From positions 248,001 through 312,000 of the forward strand of contig NZ_JAIVLG010000006.1 of assembly GCF_020524545.1 (NCBI RefSeq): a stretch of 64,000 nucleotides of DNA, in the 5' to 3' direction. The translations under genes were made by a program, and so were the position numbers. Every line of letters begins with the position of its first letter. The first letter of the stretch is position 1. Positions 33,959 through 42,721 of the stretch are shown piece after piece. The notes below the pieces were generated by a model. The model ran no database searches, was not told where the DNA came from, and saw nothing but the letters and a program-made list of their open reading frames with translations. The stretch is from Microbacterium paraoxydans (GTDB lineage: Bacteria; Actinomycetota; Actinomycetes; Actinomycetales; Microbacteriaceae).

Positions 33959-36235
33959 TCAGAAGCCCGGGATGAGACTGACCACGAGGTCGATGAGCTT
34001 GATGCCGAGGAACGGTGTGATCACGCCGCCGAGGCCGAAGACGAGCAGGTTGCGCTGCAGGATCTGCGAGGCGCTCGCCGGACGGTACTTCACCCCCCGC
34101 AGCGCCAACGGGATCAGGAACACGATCACGATGGCGTTGAAGATGATCGCGCTCGTGACCGCCGAGGCCGGCGAGTGCAACTGCATGATGTTGAGTGCAG
34201 CAAGTCCGGGGAAGACGCCCATGAACATCGCGGGGATGATGGCGAAGTACTTGGCGATGTCGTTCGCGAGTGAGAACGTGGTCAACGCGCCGCGGGTGAT
34301 GAGCAGCTGCTTGCCGATGCGGACGATGTCGATCAGCTTGGTCGGATCCGAGTCGAGGTCGACCATGTTGCCGGCCTCCTTCGCGGCCGAGGTGCCGGTG
34401 TTCATCGCCACTCCGACGTCGGCCTGCGCGAGAGCCGGGGCATCGTTCGTGCCGTCGCCGGTCATCGCGACCAGTCGGCCTCCCTCCTGCTCACGACGGA
34501 TGAGGGCCAGCTTGTCCTCCGGCGTGGCCTCGGCGAGGAAGTCGTCCACCCCGGCCTCCGCCGCGATCGCCTGTGCCGTCAGCGGGTTGTCGCCTGTGAT
34601 CATGACCGTGCGGATGCCCATGGCCCGCAGCTCGTCGAAGCGCTCACGCAGGCCGTCCTTCACGATGTCCTTGAGGTGCACGACCCCGAGGAGGCGCGCG
34701 CCTTCCGCCTCCCCGTGCCCGGACGCCTGTCGGGAGTTCGCCCGGGCGTCGGTCAGTTCTGCGGCGTGTCCTCCGTCATCCGTGCGTTCTCCCGACAGGT
34801 GTGCAGCGGCGTCGGCGGACGGGGCGGCGGCGGACGGGAGGGAGGGGGTCTTCACCGCGACGACGAGCGGGGTACCGCCGAGGGAGGACACCGCGTCCGT
34901 ACGGATGCCGAGCTCCTCGCCTCCCGCGTCGAGAGAGAGCCAGGCGCGGACGGCGGACCCGGCACCCTTGCGGATCTGGGTGCCGTCGGCGAGATCGAGT
35001 CCGCTCATGCGGGTCTGCGCGGTGAACGGCACGACGACGGCGTCGGCCGGGGCGTCGACACGGATGCCACGGGCGGCGGCGAGTTCGACGATCGAGGCGC
35101 CTTCGGGGGTGGGGTCCGCGAGAGACGACAGAGCGGCCATGCGGAGCAGCTCGTCCCCGTCGATGCCGGGCAAGGGGAGGACATCATGGGCGCGACGGTT
35201 GCCGTAGGTGATGGTGCCGGTCTTGTCGAGGAGCAGCGTGGTGACGTCACCCGCGGCTTCGACGGCGCGGCCCGACATCGCGAGCACGTTGCGCTGCACG
35301 AGCCGGTCCATGCCCGCGATGCCGATGGCCGAGAGGAGCGCACCGATCGTGGTCGGGATGAGGCAGACCAGGAGGGCGATCAGCACCGGGATGCTGACGG
35401 GCGACGCCGCGTAGGAGGCGATCGGGTTCAGGGCGAGCACCACGACCAGGAAGATGATCGACAGGCTGGCGAGCAGGATGTTCAGCGCGATCTCGTTGGG
35501 TGTGCGCTGTCGGCTGGCGCCCTCGACGAGCGCGATCATCCGGTCGACGAAGGTCTCACCGGGCCTCGAGGTGATGCGCACCACGATCCGGTCCGACAGC
35601 ACCCGGGTGCCGCCTGTCACGGCGCTGCGGTCGCCGCCGGACTCGCGGATCACCGGGGCGCTCTCGCCCGTGATGGCCGATTCGTCGACGGTCGCGATGC
35701 CCGCGATGATGTCGCCGTCGCCGGGGATCAGCTCCCCGGCGGTCACGATCACGACGTCGTCGCGCTGCAGCTCGGCGGAGGAGACCTCGACGGTCTCGAC
35801 ACGTTCGGCTGCCGCATCCGAAGAGAGGTCGTACCCGATGACCCGTCGAGCCATCGTGCTGGTGCGGGTCGTGCGCAGGCTCGCGGCCTGGGCCTTGCCG
35901 CGACCTTCGGCGACCGACTCGGCGACGTTCGCGAACAGCACCGTCAGCCACAGCCAGATCGCGATGCCCCAGGTGAACGCGGCGGGAACCGGGGTTCCTC
36001 CCGAGTCGGCGGGTCCGCCGAGGAACGGCTCCGCGATCGCGAGCACCGTCGCGAACGCGGCGCCCGCCCACACCAGCAGCATCACGGGGTTTCGGACGAG
36101 GGCGGCGGGGTTCAGTTTGCGCAGTGCACCGGGGAGAGCGTCGACGAGCTGCGACCAGCCGAACGAACGGGGAGGCTGCACCGCCGTGGATTCCGGAGCG
36201 TCCTGGTGTGCGGAGGGAGTGGTGAGGAGGGTCAT
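33959..36235 (-). CDS. kdpB: K+-transporting P-type ATPase subunit B, with extra segment
   Basis: Catalytic subunit, 758 aa from ATG 36235, 2 bases after kdpA; the in-frame extension to 36475 lies inside kdpA and is rejected. P-type signatures: [42 protein letters not shown], and [22 protein letters not shown]. It is longer than the roughly 680-700 aa usual for KdpB. The excess is a Ser/Ala/Gly-rich segment of about 50 residues (roughly 460-510) between TPLVVAVKT and [11 protein letters not shown], at the nucleotide- to phosphorylation-domain junction. That segment contains an inverted repeat (34726-34799). The insert is in frame and the core motifs are intact, so activity is expected. Confidence 0.96.
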   Translation of the reverse strand: MTLLTTPSAHQDAPESTAVQPPRSFGWSQLVDALPGALRKLNPAALVRNPVMLLVWAGAAFATVLAIAEPFLGGPADSGGTPVPAAFTWGIAIWLWLTVLFANVAESVAEGRGKAQAASLRTTRTSTMARRVIGYDLSSDAAAERVETVEVSSAELQRDDVVIVTAGELIPGDGDIIAGIATVDESAITGESAPVIRESGGDRSAVTGGTRVLSDRIVVRITSRPGETFVDRMIALVEGASRQRTPNEIALNILLASLSIIFLVVVLALNPIASYAASPVSIPVLIALLVCLIPTTIGALLSAIGIAGMDRLVQRNVLAMSGRAVEAAGDVTTLLLDKTGTITYGNRRAHDVLPLPGIDGDELLRMAALSSLADPTPEGASIVELAAARGIRVDAPADAVVVPFTAQTRMSGLDLADGTQIRKGAGSAVRAWLSLDAGGEELGIRTDAVSSLGGTPLVVAVKTPSLPSAAAPSADAAAHLSGERTDDGGHAAELTDARANSRQASGHGEAEGARLLGVVHLKDIVKDGLRERFDELRAMGIRTVMITGDNPLTAQAIAAEAGVDDFLAEATPEDKLALIRREQEGGRLVAMTGDGTNDAPALAQADVGVAMNTGTSAAKEAGNMVDLDSDPTKLIDIVRIGKQLLITRGALTTFSLANDIAKYFAIIPAMFMGVFPGLAALNIMQLHSPASAVTSAIIFNAIVIVFLIPLALRGVKYRPASASQILQRNLLVFGLGGVITPFLGIKLIDLVVSLIPGF
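34726..34799. repeat. 74-bp inverted repeat, family E, inside kdpB
   Basis: CCTGTCGGGAG (34726-34736) and CTCCCGACAGG (34789-34799) are perfect 11-bp inverted ends. They bracket most of the extra residues in KdpB. Together with the in-frame family B element in the kinase gene, this suggests small elements tolerated in coding sequence. Confidence 0.75.
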
Positions 36236-36237
36236 GG

Positions 36238-37917
36238 TCAGACGAGTCCTTCGGCGAGCGGTCCCAGCGCGAGCACCGGGAAGTAGGTGAGTGCGGTCAC
36301 GACGACCGTCACGGTGAGGAGGAGGCCGACGAACTGCGGTCTGTGGGTGGGCAGCGTGCCTGTGGTGGCAGGTACACGCTCCTGCGCCGCGAACGATCCG
36401 GCGAGGGCGAGCACGAGCACGATCGGCAGGAAGCGGCCGAGCAGGATCGCTACCCCGAGCGCGGTGTTGAACCACGGGGTGTTCGCGGTGAGTCCGGCGA
36501 ACGCGGAGCCGTTGTTGTTCGCGGCTGAGGTGAACGCGTAGAGCACCTCGCTCATGCCGTGCACGCCAGGGTTCAGGATGCTGGTGGACTCGACGTCCTC
36601 GCGGATCCCGGGGATCGCGAAGCTCAGTGCGGTGCCGCCGAGGACCAGGGCGGGGACGACGAGGATGTACAGGCTCGCGAGCGTGATCTCCCGCGGCCCG
36701 ATCCGCTTGCCCAGGTATTCCGGGGTGCGGCCGACCAGCAGCCCGCCGACGAACACCGCGATGATCGCGAGCACCAGCATGCCGTACAGGCCCGAGCCGA
36801 CACCGCCGGGGGCGACCTCGCCGAGCATCATGTTCAGCATCGGCAACATGCCGCCCAGTGCGGTGTACGAGTCATGCATCGAGTTGACCGCGCCGGTCGA
36901 GGTGAGAGTCGTCGCGCTGCCGAACAGGGTGGAGCCCAGGATGCCGAAGCGCACTTCCTTGCCTTCCATCGCCCCGCCGGCGAGCTCGGGGGCGGTACCG
37001 CGGCCGGCGAGTTCGAGGGCGGAGAGGGCGAACAGGGAGATCAGGAAGATCGTGCCCATGACCGCGACGATCGCGTAGCCCTGGCGGGTGTCGCCGACCA
37101 TGCGCCCGAACGTGCGGGGGAGCGCGAAGGGGATGATCAGGATCAGCAGTATCTCGACCAGGTTCGTGAACCCGGTCGGATTCTCGAACGGGTGCGCGGA
37201 GTTGACGTTGAAGAACCCGCCGCCGTTCGTGCCGAGGAGTTTGATCGCCTCCTGGGAGGCGACGGGCCCGCCCGGGATCGTCTGCGCCTCGCCTGACACC
37301 GTGGTGAGGTCGATGAAGCCTGTGAAGTTCTGGATCACCCCGCCCGCGAGCAGCGCCACCGCGCCGAGCAGCGCGACCGGGAGCAGGAGGCGCCCGAGCC
37401 CGCGGACGAGGTCGACCCAGAAGTTGCCGATCGTCGTCGAGCCGCGGCGCGCGAGCCCGCGGATCACCGCGATCGCGATGGCCAGCCCCACCGCCGCCGA
37501 GGCGAAGTTCTGCACCGTGAGGCCGGCGAGCTGGACCGTGTAGCCCATCGTCTGCTCGGGCGAGTAGGACTGCCAGTTGGTGTTGGCGACGAAGGACGCC
37601 GCCGTGTTGAAGGCCAGTCCTTCGGGCACCGCCGGGAGGCCGAGAGACTGGGGCAGGAAGGGCTGGAGCCGCTGCAGGCCGTACACGAGCAGCAGCCCGA
37701 CCAGGGAGAACACGAGCACGCTGCGGGCGTAGGCGCGCCACGTCTGCTCGGAGGAGGGATCGACGCCGAGGAGCCGGTAGACGCCGCGCTCGACGCGCAG
37801 GTCGCGCGGCGAGGTGTACACGTGGGCGATGTAGTCGCCGACGGGGCGGTGCGCGAGCGCGAGCACGACCACGACGGCCGTGGCCTGCAGGATGCCGAAC
37901 CAGATCGACGCGTCCAT
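36238..37917 (-). CDS. kdpA: K+-transporting ATPase subunit A
   Basis: A 559-aa ten-helix membrane subunit that forms the K+ channel-like path. Selectivity-loop sequence [19 protein letters not shown] and other family blocks ([23 protein letters not shown] split by helices, [20 protein letters not shown]) are present. ATG 37917 overlaps the kdpF stop by one base. Confidence 0.98.
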   Translation of the reverse strand: MDASIWFGILQATAVVVVLALAHRPVGDYIAHVYTSPRDLRVERGVYRLLGVDPSSEQTWRAYARSVLVFSLVGLLLVYGLQRLQPFLPQSLGLPAVPEGLAFNTAASFVANTNWQSYSPEQTMGYTVQLAGLTVQNFASAAVGLAIAIAVIRGLARRGSTTIGNFWVDLVRGLGRLLLPVALLGAVALLAGGVIQNFTGFIDLTTVSGEAQTIPGGPVASQEAIKLLGTNGGGFFNVNSAHPFENPTGFTNLVEILLILIIPFALPRTFGRMVGDTRQGYAIVAVMGTIFLISLFALSALELAGRGTAPELAGGAMEGKEVRFGILGSTLFGSATTLTSTGAVNSMHDSYTALGGMLPMLNMMLGEVAPGGVGSGLYGMLVLAIIAVFVGGLLVGRTPEYLGKRIGPREITLASLYILVVPALVLGGTALSFAIPGIREDVESTSILNPGVHGMSEVLYAFTSAANNNGSAFAGLTANTPWFNTALGVAILLGRFLPIVLVLALAGSFAAQERVPATTGTLPTHRPQFVGLLLTVTVVVTALTYFPVLALGPLAEGLV

Positions 37918-38006
37918 CAGAACCTCTCCGGTGCGACGAGCGCGACCACGAGATAGACGATGGCGGCGACGGCGAGAGAGGCCGCGAGGATCTCGAAGAC
38001 GATCAT
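37917..38006 (-). CDS. kdpF: K+-transporting ATPase subunit F
   Basis: A 29-aa peptide, one membrane helix: it begins [10 protein letters not shown] and ends VALVAPERF, the length and pattern of KdpF, which stabilises the Kdp complex. The stop overlaps the kdpA start by one base, and its ATG overlaps the stop of a further small ORF (ATGA). Easily missed because of its size. Confidence 0.92.
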   Translation of the reverse strand: MIVFEILAASLAVAAIVYLVVALVAPERF

Positions 38007-38086
38007 GCGCGGTCCACCGCCTTGGCGACCAGGGACACGAGGGCGAACAGCGCGATAGTCAGCGCGATGTAGATGATGTCGAGCAC
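38003..38086 (-). CDS. 27-aa membrane peptide upstream of kdpF
   Basis: GTG 38086 opens an ORF of 27 residues: [20 protein letters not shown], then KAVDRA, then TGA. That is one hydrophobic helix with a basic C-terminus, much like a second KdpF. It is translationally coupled to kdpF and is the first ORF after the putative KdpE box, 36 bases away. I recall similar short ORFs before kdpF in other actinobacteria, but cannot check. A weak ribosome site suggests a leaderless start. Confidence 0.7.
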   Translation of the reverse strand: MLDIIYIALTIALFALVSLVAKAVDRA

Positions 38087-38122
38087 GGATCCGATCCAAG
38101 CGTCGCAGCCTCGCCGTCTCCG

Positions 38123-38145
38123 CGATCCTCACGCTTCCCCTACGG
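38123..38145 (-). promoter_or_regulatory. putative KdpE box upstream of kdp
   Basis: Plus-strand reading: CGATCCTCACG, four bases (CTTC), CCCTACGG. TCCTCACG and CCCCTACG are direct repeats with an 11-bp period, the pattern of OmpR-family sites. The same 23-bp site with only the middle four bases changed stands before kimA at 44835. Distance to the first GTG is 36 bases. Confidence 0.72.
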
Positions 38146-38242
38146 TCCCGCGGCGGATGCATGCGCGTTGCTCACACCCGCCCTTCGTCGCCCCTCCCGC
38201 TCTCCGATCCCTGCGTGCGGGAGCACCAGGGTGGACCCTTCG

Positions 38243-38312
38243 ATATATGATGTCCATATATGACTGCATAATGATCTCGTGTGGGGATGCGGGAAAGGGG
38301 AACGGAGGGGCA
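38243..38312 (+). promoter_or_regulatory. AT-rich promoter region of the effector-like trio
   Basis: An unusually AT-rich patch for this genome: ATATATGA at 38243-38250 and again at 38256-38263 (13 bases apart), then CATAAT at 38267-38272 as a possible -10. GGAGGGG precedes the GTG at 38313. The direct repeat could be an operator. Confidence 0.5.
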
Positions 38313-38606
38313 GTGGGGGAAGTAGAGCTCTTCTACGAGGAATTGGACGAGTCCGCGGGGGCGTGCTCGGAGGCGGCGATGCAACTGCGGTTCGACGTCT
38401 CGCGAATCAGTCCCGGCGATCCTGGAGTGGAAGCGCCGATCGGTCGTCATCAGTTGCGGACGGAACTGCACCGGTACCTGGATCAGGTGCACGAGGCAGC
38501 CTCCGTTCACGGTGATGCCGGGGGAGCCCTCGCCGCAGCTCTCTTCGCGATCGCTGCGAAGTACACCCAGCTCGACGAAGAACTCTCCGGCGAGGGAACC
38601 CCATGA
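38313..38606 (+). CDS. small helical protein, type VII secretion-like partner
   Basis: A 97-aa protein starting at GTG 38313 (V-G-E-V-E-L-F-Y), preferred for its ribosome site GGAGGGG; an in-frame ATG at 38271 is an alternative. It is predicted mostly helical and acidic, with LRTELHRYLDQVHEAASVHG in the middle. Length and helix content resemble WXG100/ESX-like adaptor proteins, but no WXG is visible. Its stop overlaps the next gene in ATGA. Assignment as a secretion partner comes from context only. Confidence 0.65.
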   Translation: MGEVELFYEELDESAGACSEAAMQLRFDVSRISPGDPGVEAPIGRHQLRTELHRYLDQVHEAASVHGDAGGALAAALFAIAAKYTQLDEELSGEGTP

Positions 38607-40252
38607 GCCTCACTTCGCCGAGCCGTGGGTATCCGCTGGAGCGCATCGCCGGTGATATCGGCACGATGTCGGCGACAGTCGATCAGGTCGAGGTCGTGCT
38701 CGAGCACCTGCGCGTTCTGCGCGGTGCGTCCGGGCAGGCATCGGGATTGCCGGGGCGCGGCCAGGCGGTCACCGCTGTCCGCTCCGCCGCGCGGGACATC
38801 CTGTCGACGATCGGCCCGCACGTCGCGGTGGCGCAGACGCTGTCCACGGTGCTCACCTCCTATGCGAAAGCACACGACGAGCATGCGACGAGAGCCAACG
38901 CGCTGATCGACGAGATCGCGGCGCTGCACGCGACGCGGGAGGCACTGAGCGTTGCGTCGGATGAGGCCGGACGTGCGGCTCTCGCCGCTTCGTGGGAGGA
39001 CGACCCCGTCGCCACCCAGCGAGCGGAGGACGCCGCTGCCGACCTGATCACGGAGCGTCGACGAGCGCAGGACGATCTCGACGACCTCTGGGGGCGCTAC
39101 GAATTCCATTTCGGAGCGTGGGACGAGGCCTACGACGCGGCAATCCACGCGCTGTGCGGCGGCGTGGCGGTGTCGATCTCCCACGAGTCACGCGATCTGC
39201 TCGAAGACTTGCTCGCTGCGGACACTCCGCGCGACGTTCTGGTGCTGTGGTTTCTGCACCCCGGTCTGCAGGAGGAACTGATCGAGGCGCACCCCGCGAT
39301 CCTCGGCGGGATGGACGGCCTTCCGGTGGCCGTGCGGGTGACAGCGAATCAGCGGTGCGCGAGCGCGTGGATCGACGCAGCTCAGGAGGAGCTCGATCAA
39401 GAGCCTGAGGGGTCGGATCGAGCCGCATTCCTGGAGAAGGAGCTCGCGTATCTTCGCCTTGTTCGCAGCGGCGACGTGCAGCTGTATCTCTACGATCGTG
39501 ACTTCTCCCGAATCGTGGAGGTGATCGGCGATCTCGCGACGCCCCCCGAACGCGTGCTCACGTACGTACCCGGAACGTTCACGAGCCTGGCGGACTTCTA
39601 CACCGGCAGCGTCCAGGAGATCGGGAGCGAGATGGTGAGGGCGGCGCCCGGCACGGTCGCGTTCGTGTACAAGGACGGGCTCTTCCCCGGCGAGGACCCT
39701 GACGTCGGTGGGATGAATCTGACGCGGATCGGCGAAGCGAACGACCCTGAGCGTGCGGCGGATGCCGGTCGGCAACTCGCCCGGTTCGCGTCGGGCATGC
39801 GGGTGGATCCGGCGTTGGGAGACGCCGAGCAGGATGCCTTCGGCTTCAGCTGGGGCCTTGCGAACGTGACCAGTTCCGAGGTCGCCGGGGCGGAGTTCGA
39901 CAAGGTCGTTTCCCTCGCCGGGGCGGGGATGCCGCCGGAGTGGACGCCTGATCCCGACACGATCTATGCGGATCTCTCCTACCGGGATGTGCTGCAAGAA
40001 GGTCAGCATCTGGGCGTCGTGTGGGGCGGCAACAATCCGCGCTTGCATCCGGCGTTCGAGCACGGCGACTACTACACGGGTCCAGACGATGATGTCCTCG
40101 ACAGAGCGGACGCAGGCAGTCTCGGTCGCCCCACAGTGAGCATTCCGCCCGACTACTTCCGGGTGTTGACGGAGAACCACAGCCTGATATCCACGGACGA
40201 TCCTGCCAATGAGGATGCCCTGCGCGACATGAGAGAACTGGTGAAGAGATGA
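38603..40252 (+). CDS. alpha/beta-hydrolase-like protein with N-terminal helical domain (putative secreted effector)
   Basis: A 549-aa protein. Residues 1-200 are helical and coiled-coil-like, as in type VII substrates with long N-terminal helices. The C-terminal half has a nucleophile elbow FGFSWGLANVT (GxSxG), preceded by VLTYVPGTFTS, and reads like DUF1023-type hydrolases. A late histidine (ENHSLIS) could be the catalytic base. There is no signal peptide. It is coupled by 4-base overlaps to the small helical gene before it and a lipoprotein after it. Function is unknown; a toxin/esterase role is a hypothesis. Confidence 0.75.
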   Translation: MSLTSPSRGYPLERIAGDIGTMSATVDQVEVVLEHLRVLRGASGQASGLPGRGQAVTAVRSAARDILSTIGPHVAVAQTLSTVLTSYAKAHDEHATRANALIDEIAALHATREALSVASDEAGRAALAASWEDDPVATQRAEDAAADLITERRRAQDDLDDLWGRYEFHFGAWDEAYDAAIHALCGGVAVSISHESRDLLEDLLAADTPRDVLVLWFLHPGLQEELIEAHPAILGGMDGLPVAVRVTANQRCASAWIDAAQEELDQEPEGSDRAAFLEKELAYLRLVRSGDVQLYLYDRDFSRIVEVIGDLATPPERVLTYVPGTFTSLADFYTGSVQEIGSEMVRAAPGTVAFVYKDGLFPGEDPDVGGMNLTRIGEANDPERAADAGRQLARFASGMRVDPALGDAEQDAFGFSWGLANVTSSEVAGAEFDKVVSLAGAGMPPEWTPDPDTIYADLSYRDVLQEGQHLGVVWGGNNPRLHPAFEHGDYYTGPDDDVLDRADAGSLGRPTVSIPPDYFRVLTENHSLISTDDPANEDALRDMRELVKR

Positions 40253-40767
40253 CGAAGTGGGTGCGAGCCGCGAGCGCCGGGCTTGCGTTGATCATGATCG
40301 GCCTCGCAGGGTGCGCGCAGCCTGAAGGACATCACGACGAGCCGTCGAGCATGACGTGGGAGGAGGCGAAGAAGGCGACGCAGGCGCGCGAGCTGGCGAT
40401 CGTGGCACTGATCCCTGCTGATCAGGTGGCCCAGGTGGATCAGCATGAGAAGGGAGGCCTGTTCAGGTGCAGTGAGTCGCAGCACCGCTGGAAAGGCATC
40501 ACGAGCGTGACGCTGGCACCGGGCACCGATGCCGAGGCGGTAACCAAGTCGATGGAGGCGCGAGTAGCTGGACTCTTCGGCGACAAGGGGGCTTTCGACG
40601 TGACGAGTCGCCGCGATATCGCCGAAAAGTACGTCGCGAAAGTGGAGTCGTCGACGACGACGGAAGCGTATCTCTTCGGCGAAGGCGAGCCCGGAACCAT
40701 CGTGATCGATTCCTGGTCGGCATGCTTCACGCTGCCGGAGGGCGTCTATCCTGGCGGGGACTTCTGA
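40249..40767 (+). CDS. lipoprotein of unknown function
   Basis: A 172-aa lipoprotein: signal peptide then lipobox LAGC near residue 22. The mature part has two more cysteines (FRCSE and SACFTLP), which could form a disulfide. No family is recognised. It is the third member of a coupled cassette, so it might be an immunity or anchoring partner of the hydrolase-like protein. That role is inferred from order only. Confidence 0.75.
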   Translation: MTKWVRAASAGLALIMIGLAGCAQPEGHHDEPSSMTWEEAKKATQARELAIVALIPADQVAQVDQHEKGGLFRCSESQHRWKGITSVTLAPGTDAEAVTKSMEARVAGLFGDKGAFDVTSRRDIAEKYVAKVESSTTTEAYLFGEGEPGTIVIDSWSACFTLPEGVYPGGDF

Positions 40768-40829
40768 GAGGCCGGAGTCACAGCGTCGGTTGACATGCCG
40801 TCGCCCGCCCGTGGGCCTATGCTCGCGAG

Positions 40830-42008
40830 GTGGGTACCCGAGAATGGCGGATCGGAGCAGGGGCGTGGATCGTCGGCGGACTCGTCGTCGCCGCGCTCGT
40901 CTTCGTGCTCACCGAGTTCCTGCCCCAATCGGATGCCGACGCGCTGTTCGTGCGGGTCGCGCCCGTGCTGGGGTTCGTGGTCGCGATCACGATCGTCGCC
41001 GAGCTCGCCCGCGAGGCGGCTGTGTTCGACGTGGTGGCGCAGCGACTGGCGCGCTGGGGTCGTGGCCGTGTGCTCGCCCTCTGGGGTCTGGTCGTGGCGC
41101 TCGCCACCGTCAGCACCGTGTTCCTCTCGCTCGACACGACCGCCGTGATCGTCACCCCGGTCGTGATCGTGCTCGCGCAGAGCATCGGCGTCTCGCCCCT
41201 CCCGTTCGCGCTCGCGACCGTGTGGCTGGCCAACACGGCCTCCCTCGCGCTGCCGGTCTCGAACCTCACCAACCTGCTGGCGGCGTCCGCGATCGGCGAA
41301 GGGCCGTCCGCGTTCATCGCGCTGAGCTGGGCGCCGGCCCTCGCAGGCATCCTCGTGCCGGTCGCGATCCTCACTCTCCTGCATCGACGCACCGTGTTCG
41401 CTCGCTACCCGACGCCGGTGCCACGTCGCCCGGCCGATCCTCTCCTGTTCTGGAGTGCTGCCGCGATCCTCCTCGTCCTCATGCCGCTGCTGGCTCTCAC
41501 GCGGGAGGTCTGGATGCCGGCAGCCCTGGCGGCCCTCGCGCTGGTCGTTCTCTTTGCGGTGCGCCGGCGCCGTGTCCTCCGGCTCGCGCGCGTGCCGTGG
41601 CGGGCGATCGCGCTCGCCGCCTCGCTGTTCGTGCTGGTCGAGGCGGCGCACGCACAGGGTCTTCTCGACTTCCTCACGGCGCAGACCGCGAACGGCGGTG
41701 CCCCCGGCGACCTGTTCCGGATGGCCGCGCTCGGTGCCGTGAGCGCCAACGCGATCAACAACCTTCCGGCGTATCTCGTGCTCGAGCCCGCCGCCGGCGA
41801 TCCCGTCGCGCTGATGGCCCTGCTGATCGGCGTGAACCTCGGCCCGCTCGTCACTCCCTGGGCATCATTGGCGACGCTGCTCTGGTACCACCGCATCACC
41901 GCGTTGGGTGTCCGCCTCAGCTGGAGCCGCTTCCTGCTGTGGGGTCTCGTCGCCGCAGTGCTGACAGTCGTGGGTGCCGTCTTCGCCCTGATCCTCGTCT
42001 CGGGCTAG
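40830..42008 (+). CDS. ArsB/NhaD-type ion transporter (SLC13-like)
   Basis: A 392-aa transporter with about ten to eleven helices. Blocks such as FVVAITIVAELAREAAVFDV, STVFLSLDTTAVIVTPVVIV and NAINNLPAYLVLEP match the ArsB/NhaD/citrate ion-transporter superfamily. The substrate cannot be told. GTG 40830 lies only a few bases after TATGCT, so the message may be leaderless. It is convergent with the acetyltransferase gene, overlapping it by 4 bases. Confidence 0.85.
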   Translation: MGTREWRIGAGAWIVGGLVVAALVFVLTEFLPQSDADALFVRVAPVLGFVVAITIVAELAREAAVFDVVAQRLARWGRGRVLALWGLVVALATVSTVFLSLDTTAVIVTPVVIVLAQSIGVSPLPFALATVWLANTASLALPVSNLTNLLAASAIGEGPSAFIALSWAPALAGILVPVAILTLLHRRTVFARYPTPVPRRPADPLLFWSAAAILLVLMPLLALTREVWMPAALAALALVVLFAVRRRRVLRLARVPWRAIALAASLFVLVEAAHAQGLLDFLTAQTANGGAPGDLFRMAALGAVSANAINNLPAYLVLEPAAGDPVALMALLIGVNLGPLVTPWASLATLLWYHRITALGVRLSWSRFLLWGLVAAVLTVVGAVFALILVSG

Positions 42009-42607
42009 ATGCCCCGCTCTCGCGGCCACTCCTCGGCGAGCAGTCCGTAGTTCATGCCGTCGAGCCATTCGCCGGAGCGGTGCAGTGCCGTCTTGCGGCT
42101 GAACTCCTCGCGGCGCATCCCCAGGCGTTCCATCACGCGCCAGGAGGGCTCATTCTCGGCGAAGCATCCGGCGTGCACGCGGCGCAGCCCCAGTGGTCCG
42201 AAGCACACGTCGATCACGGCGCGGATCGCCTCGGTCGCGTAACCGTGCCCGGTGTATGCGGGGTCGAGGACCCAGCCGAGTTCGGCCTCGGTGCCCTTGG
42301 CGGCGGCCTCGACCTCGGCTTGGGCCCACCCGTCGCCGATTCTCACCATGATGTCGCCGATCGGGGTCGGGGCCGCGTCTTCGGCCCCGGGCAGCAGCTC
42401 CACGAGGTACAGGGAAGCCAGCCGCTCCGGGGCGAGATATCGCGCGCGGAATGCGTCCCGTGTATCAGGGGCGGATCCGAGCCACCGATTCACCTCCGGG
42501 AGACGACGCCACTCCCACATCACATCGACGTCGGCGGGCGTGCAGGGACGCACCTGCAGTCGGGCTGTTCGCGCCGGCCACGCCCCGGGGTTTCGCGTCT
42601 CGGTCAT
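42005..42607 (-). CDS. GNAT N-acetyltransferase (RimJ/RimL type)
   Basis: A 200-aa GNAT protein. LQVRPCTPADVDVMWEWRRLPEVNRWLG at the N-terminus, AELGWVLDPAYTGHGYATEAI with the acetyl-CoA loop, and VHAGCFAENEPSWRVMERLGMRREE are the classical A and B motifs of the RimJ/RimL group. Substrate may be a protein N-terminus or a small molecule. It ends overlapping the transporter's stop by 4 bases. Confidence 0.93.
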   Translation of the reverse strand: MTETRNPGAWPARTARLQVRPCTPADVDVMWEWRRLPEVNRWLGSAPDTRDAFRARYLAPERLASLYLVELLPGAEDAAPTPIGDIMVRIGDGWAQAEVEAAAKGTEAELGWVLDPAYTGHGYATEAIRAVIDVCFGPLGLRRVHAGCFAENEPSWRVMERLGMRREEFSRKTALHRSGEWLDGMNYGLLAEEWPRERGI

Positions 42608-42648
42608 CGCTCCACTCTAGGTTCGACCGGCGACACGATCTGACTCCC

Positions 42649-42707
42649 TTCGAATCGCGTGAATGGTCCCATCCGGGCGAGGGATGGAGCCGTTTGCGCG
42701 ATTCGAA
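42649..42707. repeat. 59-bp palindromic repeat, family A copy 4
   Basis: TTCGAATCGCGTGAATGG ... CCGTTTGCGCGATTCGAA: outer 11 bp perfectly inverted, inner part imperfect, total exactly 59 bases. It shares the GTGAATGG variant with copy 2. Lies between the acetyltransferase start and the kimA stop, both minus-strand genes. Confidence 0.88.
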
Positions 42708-42721
42708 GGGGCCGCCGGCGA

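Noticed and set aside
36236..36475. 80-residue N-terminal extension of KdpB
   Set aside because: It lies inside kdpA in another frame and is Arg/His-rich; ATG 36235 gives the normal N-terminus.
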